DNA from: CAYMCQ01 sp964389025
GTDB taxonomy: Bacteria > Verrucomicrobiota > Verrucomicrobiia > Limisphaerales > CAYMCQ01
Assembly (NCBI GenBank): GCA_964389025.1
Contig: CAYMCQ010000011.1
Coordinates: forward strand, 11,826 to 75,825
Length of the DNA stretch: 64,000 nucleotides
Direction of reading: 5' to 3'
How positions within the stretch are numbered: position 1 is the first letter of the stretch; each line of letters starts with the position of its first letter. The position numbers were made by a program, and so were the translations under genes. The notes under the pieces were generated by a model. It was not told where the DNA came from and did not search any database. It saw only the letters and a list, made by a program, of their open reading frames with translations. Of the stretch, positions 31,724 to 40,000 are shown one piece after another.

Positions 31724-32818
31724 TTACATTTCCTCGTCGTCAGGAGGGTGCGCCAGAAACCCTCGGAATTTTTTCTTGTCAATCGCCTTGTCGTAAGCTT
31801 CCTCGGCGGCGACACGCTTCATCTTGATGTGGTCCATGATGGCGTCGTCCAGCGGCTGATTGCCCAATCTCTTCCCGACCTGGATCATGCCGGGAATCTG
31901 GTGCGTCTTGCCTTCGCGAACAAGGTTTGCGATGGCCGTGGTGAAGACAAGAATTTCCAGCGCGGCAACACGGCCTTTCTTGTCTGTGCGGCGGAAAAGA
32001 TTCTGCGCGACGATTCCTTTGAGTGCTTCGGAAAGCGTCGCGCGGATTTTGTTTTGCTGCTCGGCGGGAAAAACGTCAATGATGCGATCCACCGTCTTGG
32101 CCGCACTCGAAGTGTGCAGCGTTCCGAAAACAAGATGGCCGGTGCTGGCGGCAGTCAACGCGAGTTCAATCGTTTCCAAATCCCGCATTTCACCGATGAG
32201 GATGACGTCCGGGTCTTCACGCAACGCGCCGCGCAACGCCGCCGCGAAAGATTTTGTGTGAATGCCGACTTCGCGCTGGTTCACCAGGCAATTCTTGCTT
32301 TCATGCACGAACTCAATCGGGTCTTCGACGGTGATGATGTGGTCTTTGCGGTTCTTGTTGCAGTAATCCACCATCGCCGCGAGTGTCGTGGATTTGCCCG
32401 AGCCGGTCGGCCCGGTCACGACGATGAGTCCCTTGTGCAGCATCGAGAATTTTTTCAAGACGGCCGGTAAAGGCGCTTCAATCTTTTCAAAATCTTCAAA
32501 CGAAAGCACCTTCGACGGAATCTGGCGGAACACGGCGGAGATGCCGTTCTTCTGCTGAAAATAATTTGCGCGGAAGCGGGAGATGTTTGGAATTTCGTAA
32601 CCAAAATCCACGTCGCCGGTTTCTTCGAAGATTTTGATTTTATACTCCGGCGTGATCTCGTAGAGCATCGTTTTGAGCTCGTCGTTCTGCAGCGGCGCGT
32701 AGTCCACGCGGTGCAGTTCGCCGTTGATGCGAAGCATGGGAGAATTGCTGGAAGCCAGATGCAAGTCCGAAGCTTTTTGCTCGAACATCAAATTGAAAAA
32801 GGCATCTATTTTCGCCAT
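31724..32818 (-). CDS. pilT: Type IV pilus retraction ATPase PilT
   Basis: The protein has 364 residues and the canonical PilT length. It shows the N-terminal block FNLMFEQKASDLHLASSNSP, Walker A GPTGSGKSTTLAAM, the Asp box HIITVEDPIEFVH, Walker B VILIGEMRDLETIELAL, the His box GHLVFGTLHTSSAAKT and the C-terminal AIRNLIRE-like element, here TAIANLVREGKTHQIPGMIQ. It powers pilus retraction for twitching, DNA uptake or surface sensing. It leads a three-gene operon with the second ATPase and the degenerate receiver, with spacings of five and three bases. No pilin or PilB gene lies in the window. Confidence 0.94.
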   Translation of the reverse strand: MAKIDAFFNLMFEQKASDLHLASSNSPMLRINGELHRVDYAPLQNDELKTMLYEITPEYKIKIFEETGDVDFGYEIPNISRFRANYFQQKNGISAVFRQIPSKVLSFEDFEKIEAPLPAVLKKFSMLHKGLIVVTGPTGSGKSTTLAAMVDYCNKNRKDHIITVEDPIEFVHESKNCLVNQREVGIHTKSFAAALRGALREDPDVILIGEMRDLETIELALTAASTGHLVFGTLHTSSAAKTVDRIIDVFPAEQQNKIRATLSEALKGIVAQNLFRRTDKKGRVAALEILVFTTAIANLVREGKTHQIPGMIQVGKRLGNQPLDDAIMDHIKMKRVAAEEAYDKAIDKKKFRGFLAHPPDDEEM

Positions 32819-32873
32819 AGCAATTTTTTATGGTTGCGCGAGTATTAGCTAAATCCACACCAGACGCAAGCGA

Positions 32874-33980
32874 ATGAAAATACTGGCTGAAAAAATTTCT
32901 GCCGAAATTGAGGCCGAGAAAACAGTTTCTTTCGCGCGCTTCATGGAACTGGCGCTCTATTGTCCGAATAGTGGATTTTATGAACAGGAAGCGGACAATA
33001 TCGGCAGGCGCGGCGATTATTTCACTAGCGTCAGCGTAGGAAGCGTTTTTGGAGAACTGCTGGCGTTTCAATTCGCCGAATGGCTGGAAGCAGAAGCCAG
33101 AAGCCAGAAGTCAGAAGTCAGAATCGTCGAAGCTGGCGCGCACGACGGTAAACTCGCCCGCGACATTTTGAGCTGCCTGCGCGAATTTCGCCCGCGCGCT
33201 TTTGAAACAGTTCAATACTGCATTGTCGAACCGTCCGCGCGCCGACGCGATTGGCAGAGCAAGAACTTGCGTGAGTTCGAACAACGAATTCATTGGGCCT
33301 CATCGCTCGAGGAATTAAATAATGAAACCGGCGGCGTGCGCGGAGTGGTTTTCTCAAATGAATTTCTGGATGCGTTCCCCGTGCATCGTCTTGGATGGGA
33401 CTCACAGAAGCGCGAGTGGTTTGAGTGGGGCGTTGCTGTTCACGAGGGGGAATTCATTTGGATGCGGATGCCCGGCAGTTTCGTTCCTGATTTTGGAATT
33501 GGCGATGACGAACTCGCCGGGCTGCTCGATGTCTTGCCGGATGGATTTGTGATCGAGGTTTGTCCGGCAGCGACGGATTGGTGGCGCGCCGCCGCAGGAA
33601 TTTTGGTTTCTGGAAAGTTGCTCACGATTGATTACGGTCTGGCTGGAGAGGATTTTTTTTCACCTGAACGCCGCAATGGAACGCTGCGCGCCTACCACAA
33701 ACACCAGTTGAATCCCGACGTGCTGGTCAATGCGGGCGAACAGGACATCACCGCCCACGTCAACTTTGGCGTGGTTCAAAAAGCCGGCGAGGAATGCGGG
33801 TTGAAAACAGAAATGCTGGCCACCCAGGAAAAGTTTTTGAACGGCATCGTCGCGAAAGTTTCTGCCAGATCGGCGGAGTTTCCTGAATGGTCGCCGTCCC
33901 GAACCCGCCAGTTGCAAACTTTGGTTCATCCCGAACACCTCGGCTCCCGCTTTCGCGCGTTGGTTCAATCGCGCCGTTGA
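32874..33980 (+). CDS. MidA-family SAM-dependent methyltransferase
   Basis: The protein has 368 residues of the DUF185/NDUFAF7/MidA family, protein-arginine methyltransferases needed for complex I assembly in mitochondria. Visible blocks are SFARFMELALYCPNSGFYE, RRGDYFTSVSVGSVFGELLA, the SAM motif IVEAGAHDGKLARDILSCL, VFSNEFLDAFPVHRL and LLTIDYGLAGEDFF. The bacterial substrate is not known. A heptanucleotide array at 33091-33125 encodes an extra EARSQKSEV between FAEWL and the SAM motif. It is divergent from pilT and overlaps the convergent rsmE gene by 16 bases. Confidence 0.9.
   Translation: MKILAEKISAEIEAEKTVSFARFMELALYCPNSGFYEQEADNIGRRGDYFTSVSVGSVFGELLAFQFAEWLEAEARSQKSEVRIVEAGAHDGKLARDILSCLREFRPRAFETVQYCIVEPSARRRDWQSKNLREFEQRIHWASSLEELNNETGGVRGVVFSNEFLDAFPVHRLGWDSQKREWFEWGVAVHEGEFIWMRMPGSFVPDFGIGDDELAGLLDVLPDGFVIEVCPAATDWWRAAAGILVSGKLLTIDYGLAGEDFFSPERRNGTLRAYHKHQLNPDVLVNAGEQDITAHVNFGVVQKAGEECGLKTEMLATQEKFLNGIVAKVSARSAEFPEWSPSRTRQLQTLVHPEHLGSRFRALVQSRR
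33091..33125. repeat. Heptanucleotide array inside the MidA gene
   Basis: Five units of period 7 (CAGAAGC, CAGAAGC, CAGAAGT, CAGAAGT, CAGAATC). They are translated as AEARSQKSEVRI just before the SAM-binding motif. The unit is almost the same as in the array at 3895-3927. Confidence 0.88.
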
Positions 33981-34732
33981 GCAGCCGGCACTTGCAATTC
34001 GTAGTTTAAAACCGACAGGCAATAAATCGCCGCAGTCTCGCTGCGCAAAACCAGCGGGCCAAGCGTGATGGGCAGCGCGCCTTCGGATTTGATGAGCGAC
34101 ATTTCGGCGGGCGTGAAATCGCCTTCAGGGCCAACCCAAATGCAAATTGTTTTTGGAAGGCGGCCTTGTTCCGAAACAAACGACTGAAAAACTTCGCGCG
34201 GCGAGCGGCGGTCGTCTTGCAGCGACGCGATGAGCGAAAGTTCGAACCGCTCCTTGCGCGCGAGAAATTCTTTTGGCGTCACCGGCGCTTCGATGATCGG
34301 CAGCCACGCCGAGCCGCATTGCTTGATGGATTCGATTGCGATTTGCCGCCATTTCCCGATCTTGCCCGCGCTGTTTTCCTCGTCGAGTTGCGTCACCACG
34401 CGCTCGGATAAAATCGGCACGATGCGATGCGCGCCAAGCTCGGTGGCTTTTTCCACGATGACTCCAAAAGTTTTTCCCTTCGGCACGGCTTGCAGGAGCG
34501 TGATTTGACAGGGCAGGGGAGCAATCGAATTAGCGATTGCCACGCGCAGGGCGACTTCACCCGGCGTGACGCTGGAAACTTCACAAAGAAATTCCCGGCC
34601 CGCGCCATCGAGCACGATGACCTGCTCACCTCGCCGCGCGCGAAGAACTTCGCTAGCGTGGTGCGCCTCGCGTCCGGCCAATACAAGCACTGGCCCATTG
34701 CATTTTTCCGGCGGCAAAAAAAATCGGCGCAT
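33965..34732 (-). CDS. rsmE: 16S rRNA m3U1498 methyltransferase
   Basis: The protein has 255 residues of the SPOUT (trefoil-knot) family. Typical blocks: MRRFFLPPEKC at the N-terminus, HHASEVLRARRGEQVIVLDG in the PUA-like domain, LLQAVPKGKTFGVIVEKATELGAHRIVP, WVGPEGDFTPAEM and LGPLVLRSETAAIYCLSVLNY in the knotted SAM-binding C-terminus. RsmE methylates N3 of U1498 in helix 44 of 16S rRNA. It lies downstream of dnaJ in the same direction, the two separated by a palindromic repeat; grpE-dnaJ-rsmE may form one transcript. Confidence 0.95.
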   Translation of the reverse strand: MRRFFLPPEKCNGPVLVLAGREAHHASEVLRARRGEQVIVLDGAGREFLCEVSSVTPGEVALRVAIANSIAPLPCQITLLQAVPKGKTFGVIVEKATELGAHRIVPILSERVVTQLDEENSAGKIGKWRQIAIESIKQCGSAWLPIIEAPVTPKEFLARKERFELSLIASLQDDRRSPREVFQSFVSEQGRLPKTICIWVGPEGDFTPAEMSLIKSEGALPITLGPLVLRSETAAIYCLSVLNYELQVPAAQRRD

Positions 34733-34744
34733 AAATTTTCACGG

Positions 34745-34810
34745 ACGCCCCTCACCCCGTCCCTCTCCCCATCGGATGGGGAGAGGGTGGCGTCTCGCCG
34801 GGAGAGGGGA
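34745..34810. repeat. CCCTCTCCCC hairpin repeat between dnaJ and rsmE
   Basis: A perfect 10-bp stem (CCCTCTCCCC 34761-34770, GGGGAGAGGG 34778-34787) with a 7-base loop is followed by a further GGGAGAGGGG at 34800-34809. Repeats of this CTCACCCCGTCCCTCTCCCC type are widespread in GC-rich bacteria. It may attenuate transcription between dnaJ and rsmE. Confidence 0.75.
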
Positions 34811-34814
34811 TTTC

Positions 34815-35951
34815 CTACTTGAACAAACTTTTTGCTTTGTCGAAAAAACTCTTGCTCATCGGATTCACGTTTTCATCGCAGGACTCGGCGAATTCCTGAA
34901 GTTTCGCCCGCTGCTCCGCCGTCAATCGCGCAGGCACCTCCACGTTCACGCGCACGTGCAAATCGCCGACGCCGTAGCCCTGCACGTTCTTCATGCCTTT
35001 GCCTTTGAGCCGAAACATCGTGCCGGGCTGCGTTCCGGAAGGAATTTTCATCGTCGCGTTTCCGTTGAGCGTCGGCACTTCGATTTCCGCGCCGAGCGCG
35101 GCTTGAACGAAACTGACTGGCACTTCGCAAAGCAAATCATCCCCGTCGCGATGGAATATGGAGTGCGCTTTGACGTGAAGCACCACATACAAATCGCCGA
35201 ACGAGCCGCCGCGAATGCCCGCCTCGCCGTTGCCGGCGGAACGGAGTCGCGCGCCGGTGTCCACGCCGGGCGGAATTCGCAGCTTGATTTTGGAAGTCCG
35301 CTCACGCCTGCCTGCGCCGTGACAAACTTTGCACGGATGTTCGAGGGTTCGCCCCGCGCCTTCGCAGCGATTGCACGTCTGCGCGATGCTGAAGATGCCG
35401 CGCGACGAGATGATCTGTCCGCGACCACCACAGGTCGGGCAAACACGCGTCTTGGAGCCGCTCTCAGCGCCGGAGCCGCCGCACGACTCGCACGAGTCCA
35501 GTTTCGAGACGGTAATTTCCTTTTCGCAACCGTGAGCCGCTTCCTCGAAACTCAGTTCCAAATCATAACGAAGGTCCGAGCCGCGCTGCGCTTGAGTCGG
35601 ATCGTGGCGGCCACCGGAAAAAAGCTCGTCGAAAATGCTTCCTGCGCCGCCGCCGAAAACGTCGCGGAAAATCTCGAACGGATCATGAAATCCGCCGCCG
35701 GCCGAACTGCTGGCGCGCGCGCGCGGGTCGAACGCCGCGTGGCCGTAGCGGTCGTAGGCCGCGCGTTTTTGCGGATCGCTCAACGCCTCGTAAGCTTCGC
35801 CAAGCTCCTTGAATTTTTCCTCGGCGGACTTGTCGCCTGGATTTTTGTCCGGGTGATATTTGAGGGCGAGCTTGCGGTAGGATTTTTTGATTTCCTCTGA
35901 ATCTGCGCCACGCTCGACGCCGAGCACCTCGTAATAATCTCGTTTGGCCAT
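34815..35951 (-). CDS. dnaJ: Chaperone protein DnaJ
   Basis: The protein has 378 residues with the full type I layout: J domain at 1-70 (DYYEVLGVERGADSEEIKKS, with HPD in KYHPDKNPGD), Gly/Phe region at about 75-110, zinc-binding domain with four CxxCxGxG repeats (CESCGGSG, CPTCGGRG, CNRCEGAG, CKVCHGAG), and the C-terminal substrate-binding domains. It stimulates the DnaK ATPase and delivers unfolded proteins. It lies 82 bases downstream of grpE in the same direction. dnaK itself is not in the window. I see no CIRCE operator. Confidence 0.97.
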   Translation of the reverse strand: MAKRDYYEVLGVERGADSEEIKKSYRKLALKYHPDKNPGDKSAEEKFKELGEAYEALSDPQKRAAYDRYGHAAFDPRARASSSAGGGFHDPFEIFRDVFGGGAGSIFDELFSGGRHDPTQAQRGSDLRYDLELSFEEAAHGCEKEITVSKLDSCESCGGSGAESGSKTRVCPTCGGRGQIISSRGIFSIAQTCNRCEGAGRTLEHPCKVCHGAGRRERTSKIKLRIPPGVDTGARLRSAGNGEAGIRGGSFGDLYVVLHVKAHSIFHRDGDDLLCEVPVSFVQAALGAEIEVPTLNGNATMKIPSGTQPGTMFRLKGKGMKNVQGYGVGDLHVRVNVEVPARLTAEQRAKLQEFAESCDENVNPMSKSFFDKAKSLFK

Positions 35952-35954
35952 GAA

Positions 35955-36000
35955 GATGAAAATTAAAAATTAAAAAACTTTAAAAATTAAAAATGCAAAA
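35955..36000. repeat. AT-rich heptanucleotide array between grpE and dnaJ
   Basis: Units AAAATTA, AAAATTA, AAAAACT, TTAAAAA, TTAAAAA recur with period 7. A matching AAAATGA/AAAATGA pair (reverse strand) covers 36033-36048 and encodes the last residues of GrpE. The local composition contrasts sharply with the GC-rich surroundings. Confidence 0.72.
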
Positions 36001-36033
36001 GGCGCCGGCGTTGATGCCGCTCCAAAATACTTT

Positions 36034-36600
36034 TCATTTTTCATTTTGAATTTTCTTCGAGACGACCACGGTAGCGGGACGAATCAAACGGTCACGCAGC
36101 TTGTAGCCCTTGCGAAGTTGCTGGACGACCTGACCTTCTGGCGAGTCGTTGGTTTCCTGCTGGGAAACTGCTTCGTGCAAATTCGGGTCAAACGGCTTCC
36201 CGAGCGCGTCCACTTCTTCGAGGCCGGCGTCCACGAGCGCTTTTTTGAGTTGCTGATGAATCATCGTGATTCCGGCTTGGAGCGACTCGGGCGAATTGGC
36301 CTGGCTGCTTCGCGATGCGGTCAGGGCCATGTCAAAATTGTCCAGCACGGGAATCAATTCCTGTAACAGCGATTCATTTGCGAATTTGATTCCTTCGAGC
36401 CGCTCGCGCGCCGCGCGTTTTTTGTAATTTTCCAGGTCGGCAACAGTGCGCACGTAGCGATCCCAGTTTTCGTCCGCTTTGTCGGCACGTTCCCGAATAT
36501 CGTCAATTTGTCCGGCGGTCAATTGCGCCGGGATGACAGTTTCCTGCTCAACCGTGGGAACGGGCGATGGCTCGTTGATTTCTGTTTGCGAATCTTTCAT
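36034..36600 (-). CDS. grpE: Nucleotide exchange factor GrpE
   Basis: The protein has 188 residues. It has an acidic, flexible N-terminus, then a long helical coiled-coil region (QIDDIRERADKADENWDRYV, RTVADLENYKKRAARERLEG) and the beta-domain with PFDPNLHEAVSQQ and VVQQLRKGYKLRDRLIRPA, the GrpE signature. It releases ADP from DnaK. ATG 36600 gives the family start; upstream codons are not GrpE-like. The final residues (KIQNEK) and stop fall in an AT-rich heptanucleotide repeat. Leads grpE-dnaJ; the XRE gene copy 2 lies 95 bases upstream in the same direction. Confidence 0.93.
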   Translation of the reverse strand: MKDSQTEINEPSPVPTVEQETVIPAQLTAGQIDDIRERADKADENWDRYVRTVADLENYKKRAARERLEGIKFANESLLQELIPVLDNFDMALTASRSSQANSPESLQAGITMIHQQLKKALVDAGLEEVDALGKPFDPNLHEAVSQQETNDSPEGQVVQQLRKGYKLRDRLIRPATVVVSKKIQNEK

Positions 36601-36695
36601 GTGCGGTTTCGTAACGCGGTTAAAACTAAACGATTGTCCGGAACACGGCAACTGCCGACAAGCCGTCAGTAATTCATTTCGGCAATTTTTCTGAA

Positions 36696-36935
36696 TCAAA
36701 ACGTCTCGTGAGAGAAAGGAAGATTCCGACACAAGCTGCCAACGTCGCGACCAATGGCTTTAGCAATCGCGCAAAGCTTTTTAAATGAAGGATTGCGCTG
36801 CCCTCGTTCGACGCCGCCGATGTAACTTGGAGCAGTGTCCGATTCAAGCGCGAGGTCTTCCTGAGACAGCCCTTTGACTTTACGCGCATCCCGAATCCTT
36901 TGACCGAGGACTTGCAACGAGGTTGGCTTTTTCAA
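36696..36935 (-). CDS. XRE-family transcriptional regulator, module copy 2
   Basis: The protein has 79 residues, read from a TTG start at 36935 (CTG codons further upstream are alternatives). The helix-turn-helix core is LGQRIRDARKVKGLSQEDLA and APSYIGGVERGQRNPSFKKL. It is a diverged relative of the 71-residue regulator at 27519-27734 and, like it, is divergent from a gene for a secreted protein with the same N-terminal domain. The 151-base spacer carries a TATAAT box and a tandem 10-bp repeat (36978-37010). It probably regulates the 37087 gene; read-through toward grpE is possible. Confidence 0.82.
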   Translation of the reverse strand: MKKPTSLQVLGQRIRDARKVKGLSQEDLALESDTAPSYIGGVERGQRNPSFKKLCAIAKAIGRDVGSLCRNLPFSHETF

Positions 36936-36977
36936 CCATTGCAGCGTCAGTTAAGAAGCGATTTTCCGTCCAGTCAC

Positions 36978-37010
36978 TATAATGACGATTTTACTTGCAA
37001 TTACTTGCAA
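36978..37010 (+). promoter_or_regulatory. TATAAT box and tandem 10-bp direct repeat, candidate operator
   Basis: TATAAT at 36978-36983 is a perfect -10 element for the giant surface-protein gene, but no good -35 hexamer stands at the usual distance. Two adjacent perfect copies of TTACTTGCAA (36991-37010) follow at the expected transcription start. In the spacer of module copy 1 a similar TGCTTGC lies near 27802. The repeat may be the binding site of the adjacent XRE regulator. Confidence 0.45.
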
Positions 37011-37086
37011 AAGATTTACAACCCTTAGCTGTCGCACGCGGCTGTCTTCACGAGGCCATCGGTTTCAATCAGGAAAGGAAATGACT

Positions 37087-40000
37087 ATGAAAACCATCTT
37101 GTGGTTTTTTCTTGGAGTGGGCTTGATTCTCACTGTTCAGGCGCAACTCTCGACTAACTCTCCCACGTCCGGCGGCACGTCGGTTTCTTCGGGAAAACTT
37201 GGCAGCAATGTTCCGCCCGGAACGGTGATAACACTTCCGCTCGCTACGCCGGTGTTTGAGAGTAAATCTGAGCAAATGGCTGCCGAAGACATTCCCCAAA
37301 CCAACAACGCTGCGATTGCGGGCAAGGACTTTTGGGCCGTCGAACAAAAGATCGAACCCATGGCTGGCGGCGCGAAAGCGGACTTCGGCTTGCTCAAGGC
37401 TAATTTCGCGGCAAATGCAAATAGCGAGCGTGTTCTTGTCGTCACGACTCCCGATGGACGGAAGTTAAGCGCGAAGGCCTGCTACCTGGCGTGGTATGAC
37501 ACGGCCACGGGCAACAGCCTTTTGCTCGGCGAAATCCAGGATCGCATTGGAATCATCCGGTTGCCGAACGAAGTCATATTCACGAATGCATTTGATGGTA
37601 TCAGCGCGGATTTACGTTACCGCTACACAGGCTTTTCACTTGAACAGGACATTGTGCTTCATGCGAACGCGGAACTGCCGAAGGGCTGGAACGAGGAAAC
37701 GACGCGCTTGGAAGTTTGGACAGAATGGTTTGATACCGAAGAGCCGGTAAAGGAAACGCAAATCATCAACCTGCGGGCAAACCTTTTCGATGCTCCGCCG
37801 GCTGACGTAAACGACGACACGTTGACCTTCGGGTCCGCCAAAATTATTTTGGGGAAAGCATTCGCGTCGGACAACGAGCAAGACACTGCCCTATCCTCGA
37901 AAGCGTGGACGGAAATTGAAAAGCGCACGTTCTTGATTGAAACCCTTGACTATCGCGCCATCAAAACCATGCTGGAGACTCTGCCGAAGGCCGAGGCTGC
38001 TGCGGGTCCGTTCAATTTGAAGCGAGCCGACTTGCGAAAAGAATTGCCCGAGCGCCGGGCGGCCAGAGAAGAAAATCGCTCAATGGAAGTTGCAGTGACG
38101 GACTTGTCGGGTGAGCCAGCGGTGGTTTTGGATTTCGTCATCGTCAGTTCCGTGCCTGTGCCTGCGAACATCATCAGTTGGTGGCCTGCGGGCGGAAACG
38201 CCACCGACGCGATCATCGCGAACGGCAACAACGGAACCTGGTTGGGGACTGCCGCCTACGGCGCGGGCAAAGTCGGCCAGGGCTTTTCGCTTGGTGGAGT
38301 GAGCAACGCTGTGACCGTTCCAAACACTGCGTCATTAAACTTTGGTGTTGCCCAGGATTTCAGCATGGAAACGTGGATCAAACCCCTCACCAACACCAAC
38401 CCTTACGGCATCATGAGCATCATCGGGAAGCGTTACTACGCCGGCATTGGCTACGAATTGTTCCTGATTGACGGTCAGTTGGGATTTCAAATTGGCGATC
38501 CGGTCAACGGCTATCTGAACGTGGGCGTAACTGGCGACCTGCGGGCGGACGGCCAATACCATCACATCGCCGTCACGGTGGACCGGGACGATCCCGACGG
38601 TGGAAAATTATACGTGGACGGCGTGGCGAACTTCTTCGATCCGACCGCCATATCCGACGACCTCTCCAATGCAGAGCCCTTTCGCATCGGCGTCCACCCG
38701 GACAGCTACTTCGGCTACTTCAAAGGCAACATAGATGAACCCGCCGTCTACGCGCGGGCATTGGGTGAATCGGAAATCCAGGGCATCTACAACGCGGGTG
38801 CTGCCGGAAAGATCAACCCCAACTGCGTCGTCGCGCCCACAAACATCGTCGCGTGGTGGCCGGGCGATGGAAACACCAACGATTTTGCCGGGACCAACAA
38901 TGCCACCCTGAGCGGTGCCACTTACGAATCCGCCGTGGCGAGCCAGGGTTTTTCCTTTGACGGCATCAATGACGGCGTGACCGCCGCGAACGACAACGCG
39001 CTAAACCTTGCCACCACCAACGAGCACGTCACCATCGAGGCCTGGGTCAAACCGCTGGCGAACACGAACACCTACGGCGTGATGAGCGTCGTCGGGAAGC
39101 GACACTCGCCCAATTCATCCACCGCCTACGGCTATGAATTGTTTCTGGTGAACGGCGTGCCGGGATTCCAGATCGCGAACGGGACCAGCTACGCCAACTT
39201 TATTGCCACGGGAGATTTGCGCGACGGCGGCTTCCACCACCTGGTCGTGACGATGAATCGCAGTGCCACGAATGGCGGACACATCTACGTGGACGGGGTT
39301 TCAAAACTCACCTTCAACCCCACGGTTTTGACCGCCTCATTGAGCAACTCCGCCCCCGTGCGCATCGGGGTGCATCCTCAAAGTGGATTCAATGGCTGGT
39401 ATAAAGGTGTGATAGACGAGGTCACCCTCTATCGCCGCGCCTTGACCAACACCGAAGTCACCGCGCTCTATTCCGCCGGTTGCGCGGGCAAATGCAAACA
39501 CGATCTCGACTACGACGGCCTGCCTGACTGGTGGGAAATAAAATATTTTGGGAATTTGGATCAAACCGCCGAAGGCGATTACGACCAAGACGGCGACAGT
39601 AATTTGGCGGAGTATCAAAACGCCACTGACCCGAACACGATCAATTTCACCACGACGTTTTATCCGGGGGACCACGTCAACGCAAACAGTGCGACAGGCA
39701 GGATTGAAGTGCTTCGCGGCGTGGCGTCTCAAATAGCGGTGCTGGTCAACAGCACGAACTACGCTTCCGCAACGTGGACAAATTTCAGCAACACGAATGT
39801 GATCGCTGGCCTCGGAACAACCGACGGTCAGCAGGATATTTGGATTGGGCTGCGCGGTCGCTCGGAAGATTCGGAGCAGACTTGGGAATGGAATCCAATT
39901 ATTCGCGACACGACCGCGCCAACCATCGTCATCACCAATCCCATTGCCAGCACGACATCGCGCCCGATGATTCAGTTGCAAGGTTACAGTCCCGAAGCGT

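Noticed and set aside
34830..36700. CIRCE/HrcA control of grpE-dnaJ
   Set aside because: No TTAGCACTC-N9-GAGTGCTAA inverted repeat is visible upstream of grpE, and no hrcA gene is present.
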